The position numbers and the translations under genes were made by a program. This document shows, in pieces, positions 1 to 27,500 of a stretch of DNA of 64,000 nt. The notes below the pieces were generated by a model. It was not told the origin of the DNA. It made no database searches and saw only the letters and a list, made by a program, of their open reading frames with translations. Origin of the DNA: Euglena gracilis (Eukaryota > Euglenida > Euglenophyceae > Euglenales); contig CP154954.1 of assembly GCA_039621445.1 (NCBI GenBank), positions 49,269,847 through 49,333,846 on the forward strand, given 5' to 3'. Positions within the stretch are counted from its first letter, which is position 1. Each line of letters opens with the position of its first letter.

Positions 1-942
1 GCCTACTCTGGCCCGACGGCCGATGGCCGTACATTGGCGCTCAGCATGAGGCATCTGGATCCAGCATTATCCGTGCTACCACAGGGAGTGCTGCAAACCA
101 CAGGGAGTGTTGCACACATTGATCTGTCTCTGGTCCAAATCCAGGTGCCTCATTGTCCCCGTGAGCCCCTGCGCTTTCGCCGAGGATCCCACTGCTCCCG
201 CCCGCCTGACGCTTTATGATAGTGGCACTCTTACCACACACACACCTTTCGCATGGATTGCACATGTGCACCAGAGACTTTTTTTTATAAGTGTGCTTAC
301 CCAGGGGGGAAGGGGAGGCTGGGTGGGTGGGTCCACCCCCCCCCCCCCCCAGGGGGTCGGGCCAAGCACGCCGCCCAAGGTGGGATTCCCTTCTATTTTT
401 GGCACGAAACAATTTCTTGGGACCTCAAAATTGACCCCAAAAGTTGGTTTCCCGAGCCCCCCCCCCCCAAGCCCCCCAGGGGTGGGTGGGCAGGTCTTGA
501 CTCCCCCCCCCCCAGGTCCTGGAAAAGCCTCTGAGGCACACACACACACAAAGCACACAAACTCCCAATCCATAGACATTTCCACCCACGCCCACACTTC
601 AAACACGGCCATCCTCACCTGTGCACAAAGTCAATGGCCCCCTCGGCAGACAGCCGAAAGGGGCCTCAGCTGCGCCGGCTGCCCAGCTGCGATTTCCCTC
701 TTGCTTTCTGCCAGGGATGGTTGCTGGAGGCCTGCTGTCCTTGCCGGTTCTTGTATCAAATATGTTTGTCTCACATTTCCTAATGGACCTTTGTCACTCA
801 GAGCAACATGTCTGGATTTTCCGCTGTTGGTTTTGTTGGTTGTGGAAGAAATCGTGCCTGTTTCGTTGCAGGCTGCAGGTAACCACTTTTTACAGTGAAA
901 GGGTTTTGTGTTGTGTGTTTTTGTCTGTCGGTCAAGGTGTGT

Positions 943-974
943 GTAAGTGTGTGTGTGTGCGTGCGTGCGTGTGC

Positions 975-1012
<38 letters not shown>
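943..1012. repeat. (GT)n microsatellite
   Basis: Alternating GT/GC dinucleotides over about 70 bases. Cys/Val repeat frames on one strand and Thr/His frames on the other are artefacts of this array. Confidence 0.9.
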
Positions 1013-1013
<1 letters not shown>

Positions 1014-2160
1014 GGTATGCGTGTGGGAATTGTCCCGACCTGGAATTGCCCAATGCACCACTCCACGTGCGTGATTTTGGCGGAATATGCAAAACTGGCC
1101 TTTGCCTTTGCACTATTGCCAGCTGATGAAAAATGAATACTAGCAGCTCTCTGCGTGACACGTTGCACTCCGCCCTTCTGTTCTTTCACCATGGGGGTGC
1201 AGTGTCATTTTGCTAGTGGGGCGCAATGGGCAGAGCAGAAATAATGAGCAGAATGAGACATCATCTTCCCTCGCGTTATTTTTATCTCTCGCTTGCACTG
1301 CACTCTTCATTGCGAACCCGCAATGTCAACCCGTGGTTTACACAATTTACCCCCCCCCCCCGTAAAAGAAAGAACGCTCTTTTTTTTAAAAAAAATCTGT
1401 CGAGTCGGACTTCCAGGGGGGGTCTGACTTTTGGGCTTTGGAGGTCCGGCTGCCGGGGTCATCTGCCTCGCCAGATCTATTGCGGCCGGTCGTGTTTGAG
1501 GCCACATCCCAAGCCCCCCATCCCTGCGCCCCGGTCTGCGCCCTCACACCTCCTCCCCCCTCTTTGGTGACTTTGGGCCGTGGAGGCGCTGACCGCTGGC
1601 CAGGCGTCTTTCCCCCCCAACCCTGGCCGCCCAAAGGTATTTCCGATTTGTGAGCCACATGGGATTCTACCCCCCGTCTGTCTGTCGTCCTGCCAGCCGG
1701 CACCTTTTTGGCACCTTGCTCAGGGCTCAGAGCAGAGGACCATTATTCAGGTTGCCGGACCACCTTTTTGGTCGACTGAAATGAAACGTTGGGTATCGCT
1801 TTGTCCAGTGGGATCAGCCCATAAACTTTCAATTGCAAAGTGCAAAAAAAATTCTGGGAAATTTTGCAGAGTCTTCCTACGAACGCTCGAAATGGTTTCA
1901 AAATATGATTTGAGGCGGGTTGAAAGTGAGGTTTGCACCAGAATGATGTATCCCCCAGAGTATGCCCCCCAACCGTTTGGGTTTGGGAAAATAGGATGTG
2001 ACGGCCTTCTGGTCCCTGTTCCAGTGGGTTTTGGGAAGTCTGGCCACTGGGTTTCAAGGCCGCTGAACGCAGGGGGGGGGGCTTCAAAGCACGCCTGCGG
2101 CCGGCAGAGCCCGCACTGCCATCTCATTCTCTCGCCGTCGCCTTCCTCGGCCTCCCGAGC

Positions 2161-2293
2161 CAAGCACCCATGGAATGACTGAGCGCGACTGGCCGTGACT
2201 GGGCGTGACCAGGCGTGACCAGGCGTGAGCGGGTGTGACTGGGCGTGACCGGGCGTGACTGCGTCTGGGATTCTGGATGACCATGGGTGCTTG
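2161..2293. mobile_element. Short inverted-repeat element (CAAGCACC family)
   Basis: It starts CAAGCACCCATGG and ends CCATGGGTGCTTG, which are inverted copies of each other, and the inside is a tandem array of an actgggcgtg-like unit. The 8-bp flanks (tcccgagc and ccccaggc) match at 5 of 8 positions, so any target-site duplication has decayed. The same internal unit and right end recur at 53046-53197 and, truncated, at about 12430-12508. Confidence 0.6.
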
Positions 2294-3710
2294 CCCCAGG
2301 CCTCCCCTCGCTCCGCCTTCCCTTCCCTTCCCTTCCGCCCGGATGGCCCCCCTTCCCCTGCCCAGGGCCAACCGGGAAGGCCAGCCCCAGCGGGCGTCGG
2401 CCCCCTTCCCGGTGTGCCCGAGCCGCCGTTCTTCAGGTTGAAGGTCCCTTCGGTGCTGAAGGAATTTTTCTTATGTTTAACTGTCTAATTACCCTGGCGG
2501 GTCCCCCCCCCCTGTGAACAGGGTTCGATGTAAAGAAGGGAAGGGGTAGAGAGGGGGCTCCTCTACCACCACCGCCAGCAGGAGCAGCCTTGCCAGAATT
2601 TCGAGGCAGTGCAGGGGGGATGTCTTTTTGTATTTTTTGCGCATTTTTTTGCGCAGTTTTTCCAAAAAAATGTGCATTTTTGTGCATTTTATCACATTTT
2701 TTTGCACATTTTTTTCCCAATACTTTTCCAGCGCATTTATTTCTTTCTGGCACATTTTTTTCGTCATTTACTTTTTTTTCACCACATTTATGTGAATTTT
2801 ATCATTTTTTGCGCATATTTTTCGAGCCGGGCTGGCACATCCCCCCCCCCCCCGGCCATTCTTCCCCTCTTCCCTCAATCAAATCCTGCTGAGGGGCTGC
2901 CTCCCCCCACCAGGCGTTCCCACACAGCCCTGCCCTTGCCCCCCGGCTTGGAGCCCCGGCAGCGGCCCTGGGCCCAAGCCACCGCTCCACAGCCAGCGCT
3001 GACCCCCTCCTCTGCCTCGACTCGCCGCACTCCTCCTCCCCCCCACGGTGGAGCGGGCCCCTTTCTCCCACCTATGCGGCTCCCACGGTTGCCCCCATTT
3101 GACTGGAACTAACAGTTGTATATTCGGCGGGGGCGGCGCCCCCGGCTCTTCCCGGCCTTCCCCAAGATGCGCAGGCCTCCCTCGGCTTTGGGTGGCGTCT
3201 CGATGAATGCGGTTTTCTGGCATTTGGTCCCATGATCGTCTGCGCTGCCATTTTGTTTTGTAGCTGGGGTTTCCAAATTTACACGATTGTGCCTGTGCAC
3301 ATCAACGCATGCGCATGTCTCAGGTGCAGGCACACAGCGTGATCTTTGCCCCTCCCCCCCCCCCATTCCCCAGTCATAAGTTCTCGGCTTTTTGGACTGG
3401 TTTGTATTTGACCAATGACCCCTGGGGGGGGTTGTCGTGTCCCCGAACCGAGCCACCGGCAGCGCTCCGCTGGGGCTTTCGGTGCTGTCGGCCCCAACCG
3501 CCAGCCATGGCCCGGCCTTTTCGATGTTCCGCTGCAGGCCCCCCGCACGACCCCGGCCGACCCTCTGCCGCCGCCCCTGCCCGCGCCCCGCTGCCCTGCT
3601 GGGCTGAGTGAAAATAGTACCACAGGGCATGCCCTTCCAAGATGATGGGGTCGGGCACTGCAAAGAGCTGATTAGCTTTCTTCAAATGGCCAGCTTGCAG
3701 GGGGCAAGGG

Positions 3711-4294
3711 GGATGCTCTCACACATCTCGGCACCGCGTGCACCACGTGGCGTACCGCATGCACTGTGTGAGAAAAATCATTTCCGATTGTGCAATTTTC
3801 ACATATTTTTTCATCAGCACCTCACTTTTAGTCAATTCCTTTTTTTTGTTGGGCTCCATTTTTTGGCCATCTTTGGACCACTTTTGGCCACTGTCAGCCA
3901 CTTTGGGCAGCATCTAGCAATTTAACCCACGTTTGGCCTGTTGCATGCAATTTTTTCATCAATTTCTGGCTTTTTTTTTCATTTTTTTGGGCCCATTTTT
4001 GGCCACTTTTGACCATTTTGTGCCCACTTGCACAGATGCAATGGCTGTTTGAACAGAATCATTGAGATGTGGTGGCAAAACCAGCCGAAATGTGGGCTGA
4101 AACCAGCTAAAAACAACCAATGTCACCCAAATTGATATGTTGTTCCAATTTTGGAATCGCTGGGAGTTTTTTGCAGGTGTTTCTCTCTCGAGGGTTTTCG
4201 GTTTGTACCTGATTCTTGTCACGTGGTGCCACGCGGTGCACCCGGTGCCACACGTGGTGCAGAACACACCGATCCACGCGGTGCGGGAGCATCC
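3711..4294. mobile_element. Inverted-repeat element, GGATGCTC ends
   Basis: The left end GGATGCTCTCACAC and the right end GTGCGGGAGCATCC are imperfect inverted copies. Further inside, both arms carry related caccgcgtg/cacgcggtg and cacgtgg blocks, extending the inverted repeat for about 50 bases. The core is T-rich with ttttggccact-like repeats. A duplication at the flanks is not clear. A similar left end (ggatgctctcacac) occurs at about 39887. Confidence 0.4.
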
Positions 4295-4940
4295 CCAAGG
4301 GTGAATGACTTTTAACTGGACCCACATGAATTTACTGTTTCTTCGGACCACCTCCTTTTTGTTGTTGTTTTTTTTTTTGCTTCGGTGTGGGGTGTGACAG
4401 CCTGCCTGGCTGGGGAGTGTCCCTGGGTGTGAAGCATCGAGATCCTTTCCCCACCGTAAAATGCATGGTATGGCCAGGGGATAGGGAGTTTGTTTAAATG
4501 AAAGGGAGGTCTTTTTTTCCCCGAGGACAGCAGCTTGAGGACCTCGAGGATGGGCGGTTTGGTCTTGAATGGGGTTGAAAATTAAAGGTAGGAAAATGCA
4601 CCTTGTGATGCGATTTGTGGATTGCTGATGGTCCACTAAAAATGTGGAACCACATTTCCACACAATTTGTCGCACCCACAAAAGTGACCAGTGGATGCCA
4701 CAAGTCACTTTCCCCCCACTTCCAACCCATTTTTCGCCCAGAAAGGTCGAATTCCGATTCAGGTTTTCCAACCTAATGGCCTCCGTGGGTCACCGGACGG
4801 CCACCCTCGACGAAAACGCAAGGTTGGCTGCCCCGGGAGGGCGTCCCCGCCCCCAGCGTCTCACTGGTCGCAAACCCTTCAGCTCCCCCCGCCAGGCTTC
4901 TCTTTAACTTGGAAGACCCCCCCGGGGGGGAGAGGGGGGC

Positions 4941-4978
4941 GTCCGGGTCCGGGTCCGGGTCCGGGTCCGGGTCTGGGC
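4941..4978. repeat. (GGGTCC)n hexamer array
   Basis: About six copies of the GGGTCC hexamer in a row, with one variant near the end. Confidence 0.9.
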
Positions 4979-7128
4979 CCTGGGCCGGCAGCCCGGGTAT
5001 GAAAAAGAAGCCTGCCCCCCACTGCCCTGTCGTCCCTCCTTTGGCTTCCAGTGCCCTCCAGTGATGCTGCCTGCCCCCCAGCCCAGAGGCTGCCTGTGGG
5101 ATGGAGTGCTGGCTCGTGAAATCCTTCCGGAGGCGTCAAAACCGGTGGACAACAATTGCTCTTCAGGGAATTCTTTGAGCCAGACCCCACCCCTCCCCTC
5201 CAGGGGGGGTCCAGGTCGCCAGCACCTTTTCCAGCCACGAAAAAAAGATGCTGGCTTTTGTTCCAGCTGGCAAAATATGTTTAAGCTGGTGACCTGGGGG
5301 TGGGTCCAGCCAGACCCCCCCCCCCGGCAGTATATTTTGAACCCCCACAGATATATCAAACTAAGACTGCCCTAAAAGTTGACCAAAAATGTATATTTTT
5401 TGTCTATCTGTGTATATACATTTTTTTATGTTCAATGCAAGTTTGTGCACGAGCGTATATGGAATTGATTGCTGGGTGGAATGGATGGGTGTGCCGATGG
5501 ATAAATGGGTGGGTGGATATAAGTGTCGATGTATGGATGAACCAACATGCTCCCCCCCCCCCTGCCGTGGTGCTTGCCCCCGGCAGTTGCCCTCCACATT
5601 TACCAATTCGCCCAGCACTCTATGTTTAATTTGCAACCTTGTCACCACATTTTTGAGTTTCATTTGCCTTATTTTCCACATTAACACCGAAGTCGTACCA
5701 AGTGAATTGCCCCACCCCCAAAAGTTGGCACCCGCACTTTGTGTTTAACCATGGGGGGGGGGGGCTCCAGGGTCCCCACATGCACACTTGGCACATGGAG
5801 TCGGTGTGTGCAAAGGCGGGCTGTAAGCTTAATACCAGTGCGGCGGCCTCTGCCTTCTTCGTCGCTCTGCGCTTCAACGCTACCACTGGCGCCTGGAAGC
5901 TTTCCCCCCCACTCATCCTCAATGTCGCCGACCAGCCCACATTGACCCCTGACTCACTCTCACTTCTCTGCATTTACCACTCTGCCTCCCTCGCCAACCT
6001 CCGTCTGATTACCTTTTCAGCCCTCATCCACCTGTCCTCATTTGACCATTCCTCTGAGCACTGCCCCTGGGATTGATGCAGTGGGGAGATACTTAGGGAT
6101 ACCCAGGGTGGATGGGAATTTGAACAGGGGGAGATTCTGTGGATATTTTGTCACATTTTCTCCTTGATTGAACCAAATTCATTAAATGAATTCAAATAAA
6201 GAAAAAGAGAGTGTGGTGCATTTTTTTTGGGCTATGAAATGAAACCGCTGCATTGAAGGATCATCTGGAATTCCCCATCTTTTTTTAAGGCAGTCAGAGA
6301 AACAACAGGAAAACATCTTCGTAATCCCTCCGTTTAGTGCTCGCTTTTTGCAGATTTTGTTCGGAAAGAACAAAAACCATTTTGACACATTTTCCTTGCA
6401 TTTATTGCATTTTCCATGCATTTTCCTTGGCATGACACTGAATTTCTGCCTGTTTTCATTTCTGGCACATTTATTAGTGTCTGTTCTGCTGGCTTCAGGA
6501 TGAGTAATGATATTTGAAATTGAAGACGTAATTAAAATCGAGGCTAATTTGAGCCCACCCTGATAGATTTCTGAGAGGTGCTTTTTTGCATTCTGTGGGT
6601 GAAAAGCAGTGTGGGACGGCAAATTATCCGCCGAGCCAGATTTTTTTGTGGTGTGGTTTTTGACTTCCCCATGTGCACTACCTTGCATAGTGGCCTTTTC
6701 TTTTTTTCTTTTGCTTTGGATTTGTGTGCTTACCCCATGGCGCTCGCCACCTGAGGGAACCCCATCATCCCAGGTATGCGGGAAAACTTCCCTAATTCGG
6801 ATGATTAGCCATCGTCACAGCTTGAGAAACACACAAAACGAGATCCAAGAAAATTTTTTGTTGAAATTCCACGGAAAACAGGTCTCCGGTGTAGATTCGG
6901 TGCATTCCTCGTTGCATCACCTTTCAACGTTGCCGACAATGGATCGGGGGATGCCCTCGCGTGGAAATCGGTCCGCCACGCCTGCACCGTCGCTGCCCCT
7001 CGTTGTGTCCCGTGCTTCCCGGGGCTGCCCGGCTGGCCCTCTGAAAGTCGAACGGCGCAGTTGGTCAACAGTGGTCTGACCCCGTCCGTGCCCGAGGCCA
7101 TCCCTGTGGTCGGGCTGCCCAACAACCG

Positions 7129-7151
7129 CTCCGCAGGTCCCACGCCCCCCC
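7129..7151 (+). promoter_or_regulatory. Possible spliced-leader acceptor of gene A
   Basis: A pyrimidine-rich run ending in cgcag (AG at 7138-7139) lies 12 nt upstream of the gene A ATG. Euglenid mRNAs commonly receive a trans-spliced leader at such a site, and a short leader-to-ATG distance is usual. This is inference only; no leader RNA gene is visible in the window. Confidence 0.3.
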
Positions 7152-22449
<15,298 letters not shown>

Positions 22450-24386
22450 TTCCCCTGTTTTTGTTCTGGGGTCCTCCTTGTTTGTTCTTCAAATGCCCAC
22501 CTGGCATCCAGATGGACAAACCAATTGAAAGGCCCTGCCTTTCAATTTTTCGGAAAGTTTTTTTTTAAAACTTTTCCTCTCTTTGCCTGGATGATTTTCC
22601 GCCACAAATCGCTGCCATTGCGTTGTGCTTTGTATGGGCCTGACTGGGTCCCCCCCACACTATTTCACATAACAAAAATCATCTTCTTGGCCCAGGGCCA
22701 ATGCAATCCAAGTTGACATCAATCAGCCAATGGGGCCAAGGTATCAAGCGATTATTGGTTTTGTACATGGGGAAGGGGGGTTTGACCCCCCGCCCCCCCA
22801 GGGGGATGGGGGTCCGGACCAACCATCCCCCCCTCCAGGCCGAGGGGGGTCCAGGGACCCCTGGAACCAATAAAACTATTTTCTTCCCCGGCGCTTTGCA
22901 CCGGAAAGCTTAATTTGGTGGGAAAAAAAATCCCCCGAAAACGCACTTTTTAAAGCCCTCAACAGTTTTCCCTGGGGTGGGTCGACCCCCTACCCCCCCC
23001 CCCTCGCGGGAGGGGTTCTGGGATCACCCCCTCCCCCTCCCCCCCCCCCTCTGTTTGGGGGGCCCATCCCCCGACCAGGGGGTGACAAGTGCAGGTGTTT
23101 GGTGAATCTGACGACCACCACCACCACCACCTCACCCAACCCCCCTGGCGGATCCCACTGCTGAAGGGCAGCTGGGGTGTGGTCAGATTTGCGTGGCCAT
23201 CTTTCCGCTGGAAGCAGTTTTCGTTTTCTTTTCGTTGTGTCGGCTTTCTTGGCTTTGGCAATGGTGGAAATATGTTTTGTGTGCATCGCGTGCTTTTTCA
23301 TTTCATTTTTTTGTATGTATATTCCCCCCTTCTTTTTGAAGCTGAAACCTGGCGCTCATTAGTCGAATTTGGTCTGCACATACAATGGCAACAATTGCAC
23401 AGAAGGGTAGCCCCCCCCCCCAAACCCACCCATGCCCCATACCCACCCACACCTCACCCACACCCTATGCTTACAGCTGCCTGACCACCTGTCTCTGTGT
23501 AATTATGGCTCATTGGCCCCTATTCACCTCTCCACTAACCCAGCCCAACAGCGAGGTACACAACAATGTGTGCGCCCATCATATCTTGTGAACCCCCTTG
23601 CCCTGAACAGGAGTTGTCTGGATTGTCTTGTTTGTCACTTTTTTTTTTACAGCAATACCAATGCTTAGTGAACGTCCCCTGTCTGGGCTGCCTAGATTTC
23701 AGATTGACATTGGCACATGAGCACTGTTGTGGACGGCAACCTGAGACAATATTTTTTCCTTCCCTGAGGAGGTCATTTTCTGCTGTGCAAGCATTTTTGC
23801 AAAATTTCATTCCATTGTGCAAAATTGCGATATGTGATTGTCATTGTGTCCAAGAATTCTGGGAATTCCCCCCCCCTTTTACCCGGCGGCCTCAACCTCG
23901 CCACCCTGGGCTCGTCCCTCCACCTGCAACCTCGCACTCCGTCCCCTCTCCAACTTGCGCAGTCACCTCTTCCTTTCCTCCCTCTTCCTTCTTCCCTCCT
24001 CCGCTTTGGTATGCGGGCTGGGTAGTTCCCGCTTTGGTTGTGCGATCAATGGTGACGTGTCCTCGTGTTAGCTTGCGGTGACCTGCATGTATGCCCTGGA
24101 TTTGCTGCATCAGTGCGCCGGCCAGGCTCGAAGCTGAACATTTGGCCTTGGTGGGATGGCTTGTGGGGGATGAATCCAATCAGCCCCGCGATGCGCATCA
24201 ATATTTTATGCGGCACACCACACAAAAGTGCATGGAAAACGGGCGCCCGTAGTTCGGCACATATTTTTTTTACTGGATTATTGTCGGCCACCCCGACAAC
24301 AACACCGCAAACAACACAGGTTGGGTGTGAGGGATGCGCCCCCACGCCAGCACAGAGGCCGCTCTGTTTCCCCCAGGGAGACTGTG
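22450..24386 (+). other. Spacer or 5' region of gene B
   Basis: I could not find the first exons of gene B here. The stretch holds poly-C/G blocks at 22770-23070 with a ggcgctttgcacc hairpin at about 22890, a CAC-repeat at 23115 and several T-rich regions. No signal peptide or lectin-like exon comparable to gene A is visible. Confidence 0.4.
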
Positions 24387-24520
24387 ATGGGCTCCGCCGG
24401 ATGAATGCTGCCTCGGCCCCTTCGGCTGCTCCTCCAGCCCCGGGGACAAACCCCATCAAGAAGCCGCAGCGACCCTTGCCTCTGAGCAAGCCTGCCGGGC
24501 TGGTCCCTGGACTCCCCTGT
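24387..24520 (+). CDS. Gene B exon 1 seen (edges approximate): Ala/Pro/Lys linker
   Basis: Encodes AASAPSAAPPAPGTNPIKK, then PQRPLPLSKPAG. The coding-like codon pattern and the Pro/Thr-then-Lys composition recall gene A exon 7. Confidence 0.4.
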
Positions 24521-27500
24521 TCGCGTTGGAGGGTGCGGGTGGGTGTCTGTGCACACGGGCGTGCACGCATGCACACCTGCGTCCCCACGCACATTTGTGT
24601 GCATTTTGAGTGCGGTTTCACACCCTCGCAGGGTCCAGCTGGAAGGAGCGAACCAGCCAGTACCTACCACTGACAGATCAACAACACAAGCTAGGACCAG
24701 TGGTTACACTCCGGAGCCCAGCCCCTGCGTCGCGGACGAGCTATGCCACCATTTGCCGCATGACACCTGCGGGCAGTTCCTGAAGAAGTACATCGAGTAC
24801 CTCATGATGCCAGAGAAGGGCCAGTCATCGGGCTGTCCCGTCTATGGTCCCCCCCAACTTTTCATTTTTCTGTCACACCACAAATCTCCAAATCCGGCTG
24901 GACCTGGGCCAGGATTTGGACACGTCCCTCGGCATACCTGAGTGGGGGGGTTTTTTAAGCCCTCCCCCCCACCCCCGACCAGACCAGTGTTGGGTGCCCC
25001 AGCCTGCCGCAGAGAGCCGGTGGGAGTCCCCCAGCACGCTGTACTTCCTGCTGTACTTCCTCGCCATCACGCTGACGATGTGCATGCAGCTCGGCCTGCT
25101 CGTCATCGTCTCCGTCGCCCTGCGCGACGCGGCGGTGGACAACGCCGGCGAGGTGGTGGTGGTGACCCGCCCCGGGCGTGTCCCCTTGCCAAGGGTGGGT
25201 CGGGCGGGCGTTCCGCTGTCCACATGAGCCGGGACTGTCTACCTCCCTGGCTTCCCATAGTCATTTTCCAACGCAACCACCTGTTTGTTCTTTTTTTTTT
25301 CAACAGCCTGTAGCCCCCTGGAACAGACTGAAATTTAAGGCGGTGCCGACCCCACCCTGGGGGGGGGGGGGCTGCCTGGGCAGGCACTCCAAGACACCCA
25401 GATCCAATCCCCCGGGGTTGGGCACATGTCCAAAAGTGCCTGGGCACTCGGCCAAGGCACTTCCGGCGCCGAAGTCGCCAGAAGCCCAGAAAAGCCCATT
25501 TCTGGGTACGTTTTGGCCCACAACCAGGCAGGCACCGACCCCCCCCCCCCGGGGGGGGTTATGCCTGCCTGCCTGCCCAGGCACTCCAGGGCACTCCGAG
25601 CCCCCCCCCCGGGTTGGTCAGGTTCAGCCAGCAAAAAAACTCTGATTCCCCCGTCCATTTTCTGCTTGTATTCCAGGCAGGTCGGTCCTGTAAGCAAATC
25701 TGTTTGATGTGAAAAGGTCCTGGTCGCCACCGACGCTTTTCGAACTCCTGACGTCATCGTCCCCAGCAACCAGGCTCCCTCCCCTGGCCCTGCCCGGCCG
25801 GAGGGTGGTGGTGCTCCTCGTGGTGTTCCTGCGGCTGCTCACGGGGGACATTGCCCACGCCTCCATCCTGTTCCGCGTCGTGGACGTCCTGCTGGCCTGC
25901 GGTGTGCGCAGCCCCGGCCCTGCATTGCGCCGGACTGTGTGCTGGGGCCAAACCCTCTCCCCCCCAACCTGCGGCCTCGGCTGGCGCCGGGGCGGACGGA
26001 GGAGAAGGGGTGGCGGGCGCGGTTCGTCGCGGCCTCGCCCCTGCTCATCACCACGTCCCTGGCCGCGTTCCAGTATGCCATGGGCCTAGGCCCAGGGGGG
26101 GGGGGGGGAGTCTCCGACCTTCCTGGAAAATGCCGCTTTGCGGGCGGGGCGAACGCGTGGGGGGTAGCTCTTGGCCCGGCCATGTGGCAGGGGACCCCAC
26201 CCTTCTTTGGCGCCGTGGCCAACGCCCCCGCCCCCCTGGCCGGGAGTGTTCTGGCTGTCGTATGTGCTAATCGGGTCGTCCCCGGACACGCTGTCCACCA
26301 TTTCCAACGCCCTGGTGGTCACGTTTGTGGAGGAGGTCAACGAGTACATGGTGCCCAGCCCTTTGTCCAGCCACACGGATTGGGGGGGATTCCTGAGACC
26401 CTTATGAACTTGGCGCGGGGTTCTTTCGTACACCAAGATTCCCTCTCAAAAGGCTGAAGCTGGTAGGAACCCCGGGGGAATCCTGCCAGCCAGCCAGAAG
26501 AATTTTTCCAGCCCTGTACCCCCCCCCCTCATCAAGGAGTTTTAATTTCTGTCCAACTGCCCTCTCTTGCAGCAGATTTTTCAGTTTTGAATGAGGCAAA
26601 AATGGCTGAAAACAGGCCGAAACAGGTGTTAAGTTGGGCAGCCTGGCTGTGTTTTTGGATCAAAATATTTAGCGCCGAAGGTTGTTTTTTTTACAGTTTA
26701 GGAACCCCAACAATCCCCCCATATGGTTTGCATTTGTCGTGGAGACCGGAGGGGCGGGGGTGCAGAGGACGAGGGCTGCCGCCAGACTTCCTCCGCTCCC
26801 AGGAGGCCCACCTCCGGCTGGCGGCCCTCGTGCCCGCCAACCGCATGCGCCGCGTGCTGGTGCTGACCGTGCTGGCGTACGCGCTCTTCGTCCTGCTCTT
26901 CCCCCTCCTCCTGTCCGTGCTGTTCATCACGTTGTGGACCCTCAGCATGGCCAGGCCGGGCCGCAGGATGGATATGCACCCAATCTTTGTTCCGACAGCT
27001 CGCGTCAAAGTTTGGACCCCGGAGTGGGGCTATTGGTGACCCCTCCCTCCTCAGGGGTGGTTAGGGCTGAGGAGGCACTCTCCTGGAGGCGCCATGCAGC
27101 GTGTACCGACCTCCATCCCATTTAGGCTGCGCATCTAAGCAATTCCTAAGCATTTAAGCTTTTTTCGCCGATTTGCGCATTTTTGAAAACTGCAGCTGTG
27201 CAGCCTGCAGCGACCTCATCCCGCCCCTCCCCTCCTTCCCTCAACCCGAGTGGCGCACCCTGCAGTCGCTGCTGCTTCTGCTGGGCATCATCGCCTCGCG
27301 GGAGACGAAGCGGAAGCTGCACTTCATCCTGGACTTCGTCGTGTTCTACTCGTGTCTGCCCACCCTTCTGCTCTGAGGCGTTTGGCGCCGCTTTCTGTCC
27401 GCCGGTTCTGAGAGGTGGGAAAACCGATAGCAACCTATGGCAGAGCGTAGCTTAAGAAAATTTGACCCCCCCCCCCGGGCCGGGGGGTCCAGCCAACCAG

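Larger units (their letters stand above)
1..7151. other. Repeat-rich flank without a confident gene
   Basis: I see no exon chain here that I would defend. The stretch holds poly-C/poly-G tracts, a GT microsatellite, a short inverted-repeat element at 2161-2293, T-rich degenerate repeats at about 2630-2830, an inverted-repeat element at 3711-4294 and a GGGTCC hexamer array. A few GC-rich stretches (about 2880-3110, 3430-3600) have open frames rich in Pro and Arg, but no convincing splice sites or family resemblance. A GC-rich open stretch at 7077-7139, just upstream of the gene A ATG, is out of frame with it and may be the leader or the end of an upstream unit. Confidence 0.5.

Noticed and set aside
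4941-4978. GGGTCC array as an interstitial telomere
   Set aside because: Euglenozoan telomeres are TTAGGG-type; this hexamer does not match and is only about six units long.
5818-5905. Possible lectin-like exon (CKLNTSAAASAFF, then FNATTGAWKL)
   Set aside because: It resembles the gene A QQFYYSPTLGAF region only loosely, lies upstream of the gene A ATG, and has no GT or paired-end donor after GAWKL.
23089-23140. Poly-His stretch
   Set aside because: It comes from a CAC trinucleotide repeat between poly-C blocks; the surrounding sequence is not coding-like.
26090-26246. Frame-shift or pseudogene call for gene B between YAMGL and VFWL
   Set aside because: A GC-AG intron (ctag|gccc ... gggag|tgtt) joins the two in phase and the protein then matches gene A, so no damage needs to be assumed.
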